Source of the DNA: Agathobacter sp.
GTDB taxonomy: Bacteria; Bacillota; Clostridia; Lachnospirales; Lachnospiraceae
Direction: 5' to 3'
DNA: 64,000 bases
NCBI GenBank assembly: GCA_022772675.1
Contig: JALEZW010000024.1
Span: 1-64,000 of the forward strand
Position numbers and translations under genes: made by a program. Under the pieces are notes generated by a model. The model did no database searches. It was not told the origin of the DNA and saw nothing but the letters and a program-made list of their open reading frames with translations. This document shows positions 43,456 to 52,151 of this stretch, piece after piece. Positions within the stretch are counted from its first letter, which is position 1. Each line of letters begins with the position of its first letter.

Positions 43456-44721
43456 TTAATAAAACACGATTGGACCAATCACAACGCCGTTATGTCCGCT
43501 GGATGCGAGCTTAAAGTACTTTGCACCGCCGGTGGGGTCGTAACCGCCTAATGCTGCGCGAGCTGCCTGTCTTGCGCTGGAGCTGACTCCACTCGCCAGT
43601 CTTGCTTCCAGTCTCCCGGAAGAAGCCGGTCCAAACTGCCCTCTCTGGTATATTACTCCACGAATGGAACCTGCATAGCCACTATGCAGACGATTAATAA
43701 CAACTGCCCCGACTGCTGTCATACATTCCACACTTGTTCCGCCGGCTTCACACTGTACCAATGCTGCAAGAAGCGTCTCATCATCTGCCGATGCTGCAAC
43801 CGGGCTGTTCTGGGTTGATTTTCCCTCAGAAGATGTCTGACCGCCCGAACTCTTCGATTCTTCGGCGATGCTCTGCACTGGAGCAGCCTGTGCTTTCTGC
43901 TGCTCCAGTGCTTTTCTTTCTTCCTCTGCTTTTTTAGCAGCTGCTTCCTCTTCCAAAGTAACTGCCTTACCTGTGGATAATGTCAATGTTACAAATTCTT
44001 CACTCACATAAGAGGTGCCTGAATCTGTTTTAATTGCTATCCAGCCATCTTTTGTATCTGCCTTTTTATTGACATCGAACTTTTCCCCTGATGCAACTGT
44101 TTTTACTACTTCTGCATCTGTGCTTGGAGATTTACGAATGCGAAGCCCGTCCGTGGAAACCTTTGCAACTGTCTTGCAATGTTTCTTTGCGTACTTAAGT
44201 GCATCCTGTCCCATGACACAATACTCATTTTTTACATATCCTTTTACACTGCCGGATTCAATTTCTGTCCAGGTGTCTCCTGCCTCTTTTATCAAAGCCC
44301 GATCACCCTTATACATTTTTCCGACAATCCCGGAATCGGCATCTGCTTTTTCGCGGACATAAAGAAAATCGTCCACTTTTGCCATCAGTTTATCCTGCCA
44401 TTCTTTTTCCTCTTTGGATAACGTCTTTTCCTCGGATTCTTCCGGTGTGTTTTCCACAGCTTCCTGAGCAGAGGATGCTACAAGATTTGTCTCTGCCGGT
44501 TCAATGGATACATAACTGTCAAGATAATCAGCCGCCTCAAACTCATATTCATTCATGACTACTGAAAATCCTGCCATTCCATTCTTAACTAACTGCGACT
44601 CTGCTGCGGCTGCTGTACGGTCCGCAGACAAAACTTGATTTCCGGTAACTGCAGTGACCATAAGTGCGACTGCCAATCCTGACACTGCAACACTTCCAAT
44701 CACCTTTTTGCTTGCTTTCAT
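43456..44721 (-). CDS. SleB-type cell wall hydrolase with two SH3 domains
   Basis: A 421-aa exported protein. Residues 1-32 are a signal peptide (SVAVSGLAVALMVTAVTG). Two bacterial SH3 domains follow at about 110-170 and 185-250 (VDDFLYVREKADADSG and VSTDGLRIRKSPSTDAE), then a Glu/Ala-rich linker, and at about 310-421 the hydrolase_2 domain of SleB with ALVQCEAGGTSVECMTAVG and NRLHSGY. SleB enzymes cleave peptidoglycan as lytic transglycosylases, often in spore cortex; here the signal peptide and SH3 domains suggest wall turnover in growing cells. A strong promoter lies about 170 bp upstream. Confidence 0.88.
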   Translation of the reverse strand: MKASKKVIGSVAVSGLAVALMVTAVTGNQVLSADRTAAAAESQLVKNGMAGFSVVMNEYEFEAADYLDSYVSIEPAETNLVASSAQEAVENTPEESEEKTLSKEEKEWQDKLMAKVDDFLYVREKADADSGIVGKMYKGDRALIKEAGDTWTEIESGSVKGYVKNEYCVMGQDALKYAKKHCKTVAKVSTDGLRIRKSPSTDAEVVKTVASGEKFDVNKKADTKDGWIAIKTDSGTSYVSEEFVTLTLSTGKAVTLEEEAAAKKAEEERKALEQQKAQAAPVQSIAEESKSSGGQTSSEGKSTQNSPVAASADDETLLAALVQCEAGGTSVECMTAVGAVVINRLHSGYAGSIRGVIYQRGQFGPASSGRLEARLASGVSSSARQAARAALGGYDPTGGAKYFKLASSGHNGVVIGPIVFY

Positions 44722-44892
44722 TGATGAACCTCCATGTCGGTAATACCAGCCTTTGCCTTTACAGCCAATCTGATAAAACCGTTTTTTGACTCCGCCTAAA
44801 GTGGAGACGTAACATTTTATGCAATAAGTATTACACTTATGTTGCGTTTTTAAACATTTTATTTCATTTGTTACAAGTTTGTTACAGTGTGC

Positions 44893-44921
44893 ATTGTAGC
44901 ATACGAAAACAGTTTTGTCAA
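44893..44921 (-). promoter_or_regulatory. SigA promoter of the SleB-type gene
   Basis: Minus-strand TTGACA (44916-44921), 17 bp, TACAAT (44893-44898). The resulting leader is about 165 nt long and contains a small GTCTCCAC...GGAGTC hairpin. The rest of 44722-45146 is AT-rich and without genes. Confidence 0.82.
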
Positions 44922-45146
44922 ATATTTGGTTAAAAATGGGATATCTCCTCCACTTTCATCTATTATTTATGTAAAAAATGGGTTCATCATTTTCTTTGCA
45001 TATATTTAGATTCTGTTCAGTACCATTGCCTTAGAAAAACTTTACTCAAATATTACAATTTCTGCAATATTTTCTCCATGTAAAGCGAGAAAAATGTCTT
45101 TGTTTCCTCTTAACTTAAAAATGACATTCAATATATGGTGCCGGCT

Positions 45147-45440
45147 TTACGGAAAAATTTCGCTTAAAACATTTGCAATCAGCTGGCACTCCTCTTCATC
45201 CGCACGTTCCCTTCTCTTTACCTCTTCATGAACCGGTGCCCTGACAACCGGAACCGCCGGATTGTCCTTTCTGTCCTTTAGATATTCTGCCATCAGCCTG
45301 CTGGCTTTCTCCGATTTTTTCTGCGCTGACCTGACACGAAATAAACAGATCATCATTATAAAAAGGAGCACCGTCTGAAGAAATACTGCTGCATTTACAA
45401 TCTCCTCCTGCCATGTCAAAAGCCATGTTATCATTGTCAT
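45147..45440 (-). CDS. Small membrane protein with cytoplasmic tail
   Basis: A 97-aa protein: one hydrophobic segment at about 12-34 (VFLQTVLLFIMMICLF) and a charged C-terminal part with KKSEKASRLMAEYL and an acidic end. ATG with AGGAAGG upstream. It is preceded by a possible small-RNA locus and followed by the SleB-type gene on the same strand, but separated by a promoter. Not assigned to a family. Confidence 0.6.
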   Translation of the reverse strand: MTMITWLLTWQEEIVNAAVFLQTVLLFIMMICLFRVRSAQKKSEKASRLMAEYLKDRKDNPAVPVVRAPVHEEVKRRERADEEECQLIANVLSEIFP

Positions 45441-45505
45441 ATCATTACCTTCCTTTCCTGATACCGGTCACCCGGGTTGTCCTTTCTTTTATTATTATAA
45501 TGAAA

Positions 45506-45575
45506 GACTGTCCTAACAGGAATATCCTTTCGGTCGCAAGTTTCGACAGTTCCCGCAAAGCGGGTTTCTTCTTAT
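45506..45575 (+). ncRNA. Candidate small RNA with terminator
   Basis: A compact fold: ACTGTC (45507-45512) pairs with GACAGT (45545-45550), an inner hairpin is possible, and CCCGCAAAGCGGG (45552-45564) is followed by UUUCUUCUU. A TATAAT-like box at 45495-45500 lies just upstream. The family is not recognised. Confidence 0.4.
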
Positions 45576-45589
45576 ATGTATATTTACAT

Positions 45590-45690
45590 AAAAAGCACGA
45601 CTTGTCGTGCGGTTTTGCAGATGTATGGGGATGGGTTCTGATTAGATCCCCCAAAAATAGTGTGAAATCCTCTGCCCTCCAGCGGGTGAG
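45590..45690 (-). ncRNA. Candidate structured RNA, opposite strand
   Basis: The minus strand forms GCAGA...TCTGC enclosing TGGGG...CCCCA, followed by the terminator GCACGACAAGTCGTGC and UUUUU (45590-45610). It converges on the plus-strand candidate 15 bp away. No family recognised and the promoter is unclear. Confidence 0.35.
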
Positions 45691-45692
45691 AC

Positions 45693-45720
45693 TTGACTTT
45701 TCCGAATGATGGTATATGAT
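45693..45720 (+). promoter_or_regulatory. Promoter of murG
   Basis: TTGACT (45693-45698), 16 bp, TATGAT (45715-45720). A hairpin GTATATGAT...ATCATATAC (45712-45736) overlaps the start point. Confidence 0.65.
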
Positions 45721-45766
45721 GTTACGTATCATATACTATTCAGTAATCAGAGAGGAAGTATCCCTT

Positions 45767-46843
45767 ATGTCAACAAAGAAAAAGATTATAATGACCGGAG
45801 GCGGTACTGCCGGTCACGTTACTCCAAATATTGCACTGATGCCGGCATTACAGGAAACAGGCTATGAAATCACCTACATAGGTTCCTATAATGGAATGGA
45901 AAAGGAACTGATTGAGGCTCAGAATATTCCCTATATTGGTATCTCTTCCGGGAAGCTGCGCCGCTATTTTGACTGGAAGAATTTTTCAGATCCTTTCCGG
46001 GTTTTAAAAGGCTATGGCCAGGCTATTTCCATTCTTCACAAACTTAAGCCGGATGTAGTATTTTCCAAGGGGGGATTTGTATCTGTTCCCGTCGTGCTGG
46101 CAGCAAAACACTGTCATATTCCGGCAATCATTCATGAATCCGATATCACACCGGGGCTTGCCAACCGTATTGCCATTCGCGGTGCCAGCAAGGTATGCTG
46201 CAACTTCCCGGAAACCATGCAATATCTCCCGGCCGATAAGGCAGTGCTGACGGGTTCTCCCATCCGCCGGGAATTATTTAACGGGGATGCCGAAAAATCC
46301 CTTCATTACTGTGGCTTTCCAGACCATAATAAACCGGTACTTCTTGTAGTCGGAGGCAGTTCCGGCTCAAAAGTCATCAATGAGGCGGTACGGAAAGTAC
46401 TCCCTGAGCTTTTGGAACAATTTTATGTTATTCATCTCTGTGGAAAGGGAAATCTGGATGAACACCTGAAAGGAGTGATTGGCTACGCACAATTTGAGTA
46501 TGCCAGTGCTGAGCTTACGGACATGTTTGCGCTTGCTGACCTTGCAGTATCCCGGGCAGGGGCTAATTCCATCTGCGAGCTTCTCGCACTGCACAAGCCG
46601 AACATTCTGATTCCACTCTCCGCTGCTGCAAGCCGTGGCGATCAGATTCTCAATGCAAAATCCTTTGCAAAGCAGGGCTTTTCTTATGTAATTGAGGAGG
46701 AGAATCTGACAGAACAGGTACTGCTTGATGCCATCCACAACGTCTATCACGATCGGGATAAATACAAGAAAGCAATGTCCGAAAGTGGTCAGATGGACTC
46801 CATCGGAACCATTGTAAAATTAATAGAGAGTGTATCTAAATAA
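45767..46843 (+). CDS. murG: UDP-GlcNAc:undecaprenyl-pyrophosphoryl-MurNAc-pentapeptide transferase
   Basis: About 358 aa from ATG 45767 (AGAGAGGAAG upstream); the longer frame to 45716 is in the leader. The G loops of this GT-B enzyme are visible: GGGTAGHVTPN near the N-terminus and GGSSGSKVIN in the middle, with SRAGANSICELLAL as the sugar-nucleotide site. It makes lipid II on the inner membrane face. It stands alone on the plus strand, outside a division and cell wall cluster, so the genome may also have a second copy. Confidence 0.95.
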   Translation: MSTKKKIIMTGGGTAGHVTPNIALMPALQETGYEITYIGSYNGMEKELIEAQNIPYIGISSGKLRRYFDWKNFSDPFRVLKGYGQAISILHKLKPDVVFSKGGFVSVPVVLAAKHCHIPAIIHESDITPGLANRIAIRGASKVCCNFPETMQYLPADKAVLTGSPIRRELFNGDAEKSLHYCGFPDHNKPVLLVVGGSSGSKVINEAVRKVLPELLEQFYVIHLCGKGNLDEHLKGVIGYAQFEYASAELTDMFALADLAVSRAGANSICELLALHKPNILIPLSAAASRGDQILNAKSFAKQGFSYVIEEENLTEQVLLDAIHNVYHDRDKYKKAMSESGQMDSIGTIVKLIESVSK

Positions 46844-46930
46844 CGTTATATAGATTTGGTCTCCGGTAGTTTTCCAAAACCGGAAGTACCGGCTTTCGAC
46901 CTGTTCCATAAAACAGTCATTTCAGGTTGT

Positions 46931-46972
46931 GATTCAGAAATCCTCCTATATAAACGGGACGATTTCTGAATC
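46931..46972. terminator. Convergent terminator between murG and HIT genes
   Basis: Perfect 12-bp arms GATTCAGAAATC / GATTTCTGAATC with an 18-base loop; UUGAUCUUUUU follows on the plus strand. It lies about 90 bp after murG and 20 bp after the HIT stop. Confidence 0.65.
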
Positions 46973-46994
46973 TTGATCTTTTTATCATTTTCAT

Positions 46995-47405
46995 TTACAG
47001 TTTCATTTTATCACAGATTTCTTTCATTTCCTCGTCAGAAAGAGACAAATGATCCCAATCCTGAATCGCATGATCCCCTGCATAACGTGGAATTAAATGC
47101 ATATGAAAGTGAAAAACGGTCTGCCCTGCTGCTTCTTCGTTATTCTGAAGAACATTATATCCATCACAACCAAGAACTTCTTTCTCGTGTTTGATTACTT
47201 TTTTAGCAAGCTTTGCCGCTTTTCCAAGGATTTCATCGTCAATCTCATAAATATTTGCATAGTGCTGCTTTGGCAGAATCAATGCATGTCCCTTGGTCGC
47301 CGGACTCGCATCCAGAATCACTTTAAACTCCTCGTCCTCATAGATGGCGTTTGTTGGAATATCTCCATTGGCCAGTTTACAGAAAATACAATTTTCATCC
47401 TTCAT
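46995..47405 (-). CDS. HIT-family hydrolase
   Basis: A 136-aa protein from ATG 47405 (AGGAGGATTG upstream). The N-terminal CIFCKLANGDIP with Cys residues and the catalytic triad HFHMHLIPR (H-x-H-x-H) identify a histidine-triad protein of the HinT group, which hydrolyses AMP-lysine-type phosphoramidates. It overlaps none of its neighbours; the next gene upstream ends 14 bases before. Confidence 0.95.
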   Translation of the reverse strand: MKDENCIFCKLANGDIPTNAIYEDEEFKVILDASPATKGHALILPKQHYANIYEIDDEILGKAAKLAKKVIKHEKEVLGCDGYNVLQNNEEAAGQTVFHFHMHLIPRYAGDHAIQDWDHLSLSDEEMKEICDKMKL

Positions 47406-47418
47406 GATTACAATCCTC

Positions 47419-48408
47419 CTAAAATACAAATATCTGATCGAGCATCCGCAGCGTCTTAAAGTTGCCCTTCGCTGTCATCTCGCCCGTCATAAACGCTCTC
47501 TGGAAAGTCATTCGTCCATCAACCACAGACTGCATAACATCTCTGGAAAGCTTTGCCACCACATCAATCTGGTCTTCCTGTCCATAATGAATCAAAAGTT
47601 CTCCATTTTCAACTGCCACATAAAGCGGACGCTTCACCCCTTCTATTATAAAAGAATAACTTGCAGAAAACTCATCTAACGGTACATAATGGCTCTCAAA
47701 TTCTTTGATAAATGGTGTGTCCTCATCCTCATTGGGTTTTCCAAGCATATCCTTAAACATGGAAGCCAGTTCCTCTATGTCCTCTTTCTGCTGCTTTACA
47801 TAGGAATCATCAGAAACATACTTGGATAGTTGCTCACTCTCCTGCGGTGTAAGATTCAACTGCTGCGTCCGCAGTACGCTCTGCTTGACTGCCTGATTAC
47901 TGGTTGGAAGATTTCGGATCTTTTGAGATATCGTTCGATACAGATTTTCCGCCTTCTTTTCAATAATTAACGTATAATCTTTATTCTGCTTAAAATCCGC
48001 CAGATCCTCCACATATCCACACAATCCTGCGCAGGGAAGCCCTCCGAGAATCTCCCAGGCATTCATCAGGGTCAGTTCTCCCTCCCGCTCTCCATAAGTG
48101 GTAGACATAACAATGGGCTGCATGTAGGTGCGACTGATTTTTTCCTTATCTCCATACAGCCAGCAGGCATCCAGAAACTGCTGCATATATCCCCCGATTC
48201 CAAGCCATTCCACAGTTGTTGCCAGAATAATACCATCTGCATCCTTAAAGGTTAGAGGAAGCGTTGCAATCTCATTCTTATGTTCAAAAATATTATAGCG
48301 CTCAATATTTACCCGCAGCTCTCGTAAAACATCTTCCATCTTTTTTAAGACATAAAGCGTCGGATCATCCAGAAGTCCCCGACCACCATAATACACATTG
48401 ATTTTCAT
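47419..48408 (-). CDS. Flavodoxin-like NAD(P)H oxidoreductase with SCP2-type domain
   Basis: A 329-aa protein. Residues 1-160 look like an FMN-binding flavodoxin fold (MKINVYYGGRG, DGIILATTVEWLGIGGYM). Residues 225-329 resemble an SCP2 sterol-carrier-like domain (YSFIIEGVKRPLYVAVENGEL, then FQRAFMTGEMTAKGNFKTL). The combination occurs in Clostridia without known substrate. It precedes the HIT gene and follows the rhomboid gene on the same strand, and may be co-transcribed. Confidence 0.7.
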   Translation of the reverse strand: MKINVYYGGRGLLDDPTLYVLKKMEDVLRELRVNIERYNIFEHKNEIATLPLTFKDADGIILATTVEWLGIGGYMQQFLDACWLYGDKEKISRTYMQPIVMSTTYGEREGELTLMNAWEILGGLPCAGLCGYVEDLADFKQNKDYTLIIEKKAENLYRTISQKIRNLPTSNQAVKQSVLRTQQLNLTPQESEQLSKYVSDDSYVKQQKEDIEELASMFKDMLGKPNEDEDTPFIKEFESHYVPLDEFSASYSFIIEGVKRPLYVAVENGELLIHYGQEDQIDVVAKLSRDVMQSVVDGRMTFQRAFMTGEMTAKGNFKTLRMLDQIFVF

Positions 48409-48457
48409 CTGTAAATTCTCCTTGTTTTAATATCAGAACCCATTACGCATTCCGACA

Positions 48458-49084
48458 CTAATTAGTATAGGGATTTTCTTCTGATAAATCAACTGCTTTA
48501 CGCGGTTTCCGGTATAAAATCACTGCCATCACAAATCCCATCAAAAGTCCGCCAATATGTCCCCAGTTATCCACTCCCTTGCTGCTGACTCCGTAATACA
48601 GTGTAATCAAAATCATAAAGACAAGTCCTTTTCCTGTTAAAGTCTCATATTTTCCCTTATGCCGTATTACAATCCATAAAAGAGCTCCGATTATGCCAAA
48701 GATAGCTCCGGATGCCCCTGCAGAAACTGCATACTCCCCGCTTTGCAGCATATGCAGACAGGAAAGCGTACTTCCGCCCATTCCTGCCATCAGATAGAGA
48801 ATCAGATACTTCACATGACCTAACCCCTGTTCCAGAATCGGTCCCGCACATATGAAAACAAACATGTTGTTTAAAATATGTTCAAATCCGAAGTGCATAA
48901 ACATTGCTGTAAAAAGTCTCCAGTATTCCCCCCGCAATATCTCCGGCGGATAAACAGCCCCTTTCTTCAGCATAAATTCTGTATCTTCCGTACTACCAAG
49001 CTGTTCCAGTATCAGGTAGACAATAACATTTATTATCACAAGGGCAATTGTTATTATGGGTTTTTTCCCGCTTTTCTCCTGCAT
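48458..49084 (-). CDS. Rhomboid-family intramembrane serine protease
   Basis: A 208-aa membrane protein with six hydrophobic segments. The catalytic Ser is in GASGAIFG (about residues 120-127) and the His in GHIGGLLMG (about 172-180); the loop HFGFEHILNNM carries the conserved His and Asn. Rhomboids cleave transmembrane segments of other proteins. The substrate is unknown; a role in surface protein release is possible next to the pilus locus. Confidence 0.92.
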   Translation of the reverse strand: MQEKSGKKPIITIALVIINVIVYLILEQLGSTEDTEFMLKKGAVYPPEILRGEYWRLFTAMFMHFGFEHILNNMFVFICAGPILEQGLGHVKYLILYLMAGMGGSTLSCLHMLQSGEYAVSAGASGAIFGIIGALLWIVIRHKGKYETLTGKGLVFMILITLYYGVSSKGVDNWGHIGGLLMGFVMAVILYRKPRKAVDLSEENPYTN

Positions 49085-49151
49085 AATTATCCTCCGGTCA
49101 TCAATTTACTGTCTGTAGTATAACTGCTTTCCGGCAGAATGACAAGAAACT

Positions 49152-50555
49152 TCAGCAGAATCGGTAACGGATATCCGCAAACCGCACAATATCATTGCTA
49201 TTTAATTTTCTCCTCTCCTTATAAGGAAGCGGCTCATCATTCACAAAGGTTCCGTTTGTAGAATTCAAATCCTCAATATAATAACTGTCCTCTTCATGAT
49301 CGATTCTTGCGTGCATCTGGCTGATGGTATCTCTGTCAATACGTAAATCTGCATCCCTGCCCTGGCCAATCCGTGTCATCCGGGCTGTTACACAAAGATC
49401 CTCCAACTGGTCATTTCCCTGGTATAAAAGCATTCCTCGCGGTTTTCCTCCCATATTGCTCAGGCAGACCGTGGGTCTGTATGCCGGCTCCGGAATAACT
49501 GTCATTTCCTCCTCCGGATAGACAACAGGCTCCGGTTGTTTCTTCTTCTGTTGCTGCACAGGCATCCGGTTTTCTTCCTGTGGCTCTAAAATCCCCCATT
49601 CCATCAAAAGTTCTTTTACTTTTTTCATCCATGGATTTCTTTCTTTTTTCACAGAGTCTTTTCCGAATGTCTTCTTTTCCGGCTTATCAGCCGGTCGGAA
49701 TTCACCGGATTTGCTGCTTTTCTCCTTTTTCCAATGCATTTTTATTCTGCCTTTTTCCTCTACAGGATTATCCCTCTCCTGATTCATCCGATTTTCCGGC
49801 TTTGGAGCAGTATATCCTCCTCTACCTCCTCTATAAGAACTATTTCCCCTTTCACTGAACTGCTGCCCTTCCGGCTTCCATCGATCGGCTTCAACTGTCT
49901 GGGAGCTTGCCTGATAAGCACCTTTCTCCCGCTCTGCTGTCATCTGCCTTACGCCGCTGTCCCCTGATACAGGATGATCTATCGGGATTCCCTGCCCTTT
50001 TGCCTCTTCCTGCCTGACCTTCATAATTTCTCCCCGAATATCCCATATAGAATATCCATCTGCCAGCGTTTTCTCATAAATTCCATAGGCGGCACGTACT
50101 GCTGCAGCATCTTTATGATCCACTTTTGTCAGAAGAAACTCCATCAGCTGCTGAAAATCATTCTCCAGATTCCCACTGCTTGTAGGATACACCGTAAAAA
50201 TAAATTCCCTGTTACTGTTTGTGACAAAAATCAGTTCCGGATCCAGCATCAGACAACTGGTATGTATCATATTCCATTCCAGTATCTCCATCTCGCTGCA
50301 GATACTGATAATCAGACGCTCAATAAATTCAATTCCTATCTCTTTCATCCGGCAGTAAGTATCCAGCGACTGTTTTCCCGATATGTTGTACCAATACTGG
50401 CCATCGCCATCCACATATGCCTTTTCCACCGGAAGAAGCCCCGGCAGTTTTCGTTTCAACATAAGCTTTTCATCCAGATTTGCCCCCATACCTGCCGGGA
50501 TTTTCATATAACTTCCCGTCAGATTCCTCTCGTAAATTATTTCCCGATTAATCAC
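49152..50555 (-). CDS. DUF6382-like protein with C-terminal FHA domain
   Basis: A 467-aa cytoplasmic protein. Residues 1-180 match the N-terminal domain found in the Tad loci of Lachnospiraceae (DUF6382). A long Pro/Gln/Lys-rich linker follows. The FHA domain (about 390-467) shows RIGQGRDADL, SQMHAR and NSTNGTFVN, the residues that bind phosphothreonine. It overlaps the TadE-like small gene by four bases and ends the pilus operon. A phosphothreonine reader suggests control of pilus assembly by a Ser/Thr kinase such as that at 62440. Confidence 0.85.
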   Translation of the reverse strand: MINREIIYERNLTGSYMKIPAGMGANLDEKLMLKRKLPGLLPVEKAYVDGDGQYWYNISGKQSLDTYCRMKEIGIEFIERLIISICSEMEILEWNMIHTSCLMLDPELIFVTNSNREFIFTVYPTSSGNLENDFQQLMEFLLTKVDHKDAAAVRAAYGIYEKTLADGYSIWDIRGEIMKVRQEEAKGQGIPIDHPVSGDSGVRQMTAEREKGAYQASSQTVEADRWKPEGQQFSERGNSSYRGGRGGYTAPKPENRMNQERDNPVEEKGRIKMHWKKEKSSKSGEFRPADKPEKKTFGKDSVKKERNPWMKKVKELLMEWGILEPQEENRMPVQQQKKKQPEPVVYPEEEMTVIPEPAYRPTVCLSNMGGKPRGMLLYQGNDQLEDLCVTARMTRIGQGRDADLRIDRDTISQMHARIDHEEDSYYIEDLNSTNGTFVNDEPLPYKERRKLNSNDIVRFADIRYRFC

Positions 50556-50752
50556 TTTACCACCTCTTTCACTGCTTGATATTTATAGAAATCTTCCACT
50601 TCCCACATTGTTTCCACACATTTATGTTCATCCTGCATCTGAACATCTTTTACTAATGTAATCCCCATACACATGACAGCCGCCATCATCCAAATCATAA
50701 TCGGAACAATAACTGCTGCTTCCACTGTATAGCTTCCCTTCCACTTCCGCAT
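50552..50752 (-). CDS. Small TadE-like pilus protein
   Basis: A 66-aa protein beginning RKWKGSYTVEAAVIVPIM, the typical KGSxTVEAA prepilin-like start with a Glu five residues into the hydrophobic helix, followed by a short soluble tail. It would be cut by the prepilin peptidase encoded next to it and form a minor pilin. ATG with CCAATATCACCTCAATATT upstream, so ribosome binding may be by coupling. Confidence 0.8.
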   Translation of the reverse strand: MRKWKGSYTVEAAVIVPIMIWMMAAVMCMGITLVKDVQMQDEHKCVETMWEVEDFYKYQAVKEVVK

Positions 50753-50781
50753 CCAATATCACCTCAATATTTTTTATCTAT

Positions 50782-51225
50782 TCAGAGCCCCACCACATAC
50801 ATTTGCAGAATATACGCTCCAAACAAAAAAGGAACAAAGGGTATCTGTGTTTTTCCTTTTTTATGTCCTGCCACAATGAGAAGAAGCGCTGTAAAACCCG
50901 CAATCGTAATTGCAGCCATACATACAGACAGTATTTCCTCTACCGGCAGAAAACAGCCCAGTTCCAAAATAATCCAGGCATCTCCATATCCTATGCTTTC
51001 TTTTGTGCTCCACGCAGCCAGAAATACAAGAGCCCCCGGTATCAGCCGAAAAAGAAGATTCCAGTTCTTATATTCGCCTCCCACTGCAGTCAAAATAATT
51101 CCTGCCAGTCCTGTCAAAAATATCGGCAGACTGCTGAGCTTTTTTGTACGGAAATCCTCAAATGCGGAAACTCCCAGCCCGACTCCCAGAACGAGAGATT
51201 TTATCACACCTATCGTTACTTTCAT
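50782..51225 (-). CDS. Prepilin peptidase (A24), TadV-type
   Basis: A 147-aa membrane protease with five hydrophobic segments. The two catalytic Asp are in SAFEDFRTKKL and GYGDAW (GxGD motif). It lacks the methylase domain of large PilD enzymes, like TadV/CpaA. It processes pilins of this operon. A second A24 peptidase is encoded at the operon start (58175). Confidence 0.9.
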   Translation of the reverse strand: MKVTIGVIKSLVLGVGLGVSAFEDFRTKKLSSLPIFLTGLAGIILTAVGGEYKNWNLLFRLIPGALVFLAAWSTKESIGYGDAWIILELGCFLPVEEILSVCMAAITIAGFTALLLIVAGHKKGKTQIPFVPFLFGAYILQMYVVGL

Positions 51226-51246
51226 TTACTCCTCCTGTCTGCCTGA

Positions 51247-52149
51247 TCATCCGCACTTTGAACAGGGACCTCTTCCCCCGACTTCCGAAATCGGAATCAG
51301 GTAAATAGTCCTTTTTAACCCCGAACAGGAAAGACTGTCATGATAACAGGTTCCATAATCCGTAATAAAAACCTGTTTCTTTCCTGAATTAGTTACCACG
51401 CAATCAGAACACGCGTAGTATTTATGCCCATCTTTATTTCGCAGTCCCTTTATTTGGGCGATATTTACAGTCTGAATGCTGAGATCCAGATAATGACATT
51501 TACGGTCCCTGTGATATACCTTTCCATGCTCCGTTACATACACGTAATCTTCTGTCGTTCCATCTGTCCTGTCTCCTGTCCATTTGCGGCTTCTGCTGCC
51601 TTGTGTAATCATAACACCTTTGACAGTAAAAAATGAAACCGGAACTTTCATATAATAACTTGCCTGCAGGCTGACATAATTATCTTTCATATCCGACTGC
51701 AGCAAAGTCACACCGTTTCTTCCTCCCTTCACAAACCTTTCCGTGAGAGGATACTGTTCCAGTTCTTTTCTAAAATATCCTTCTGCGGAAGTAAATAATC
51801 CTGCCTCCGACGAAACAGAAGAAGCAACACATGCGGTCTTTCGGCCTGCATAATCCAGAGCTTCCTGCACCTGTGTCTGTACCTGAAGGACTCGAAAGAA
51901 AAACAAAATAGTAACAAAGAAAAAAGCCAGAATTGGAATGATAACAGCAGCTTCCAGCGTATAAGACCCTTTATGGCGGGAGCACAAGGATGTCTTTTTG
52001 CCAAAAAGTCTTAGTTTGGGAGAAAAACTGTTTTGCGGAACAGCTTCTATATCATATTCATTTATTTTTTTCTCTTTATTTACCTGCTTCGGAAAAGATT
52101 GAACGTCGAGGGGATTATCATTCTTATGACTCCTTCGACAAAAAGACAT
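51247..52149 (-). CDS. TadE-like protein with Cys-rich C-terminal repeat
   Basis: A 300-aa protein. A cytoplasmic N-terminus (1-65) precedes KGSYTLEAAVIIPILAFFF, the TadE-type prepilin helix. The outer part contains two similar units with a YH...C...C..C pattern (VYHRDRKCHYL ... ACSDC and CYHDSLSCSGL ... CSKCG). These might be metal-binding or disulphide-linked caps. It overlaps no neighbour and is encoded between DUF5702 and prepilin peptidase genes in the same direction. Confidence 0.8.
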   Translation of the reverse strand: MSFCRRSHKNDNPLDVQSFPKQVNKEKKINEYDIEAVPQNSFSPKLRLFGKKTSLCSRHKGSYTLEAAVIIPILAFFFVTILFFFRVLQVQTQVQEALDYAGRKTACVASSVSSEAGLFTSAEGYFRKELEQYPLTERFVKGGRNGVTLLQSDMKDNYVSLQASYYMKVPVSFFTVKGVMITQGSRSRKWTGDRTDGTTEDYVYVTEHGKVYHRDRKCHYLDLSIQTVNIAQIKGLRNKDGHKYYACSDCVVTNSGKKQVFITDYGTCYHDSLSCSGLKRTIYLIPISEVGGRGPCSKCG

Positions 52150-52151
52150 CC

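Noticed and set aside
44722-44892. c-di-AMP (ydaO) riboswitch in the leader of the SleB-type gene
   Set aside because: Such riboswitches often precede wall hydrolases, but the conserved ydaO sequence blocks could not be found in the leader.
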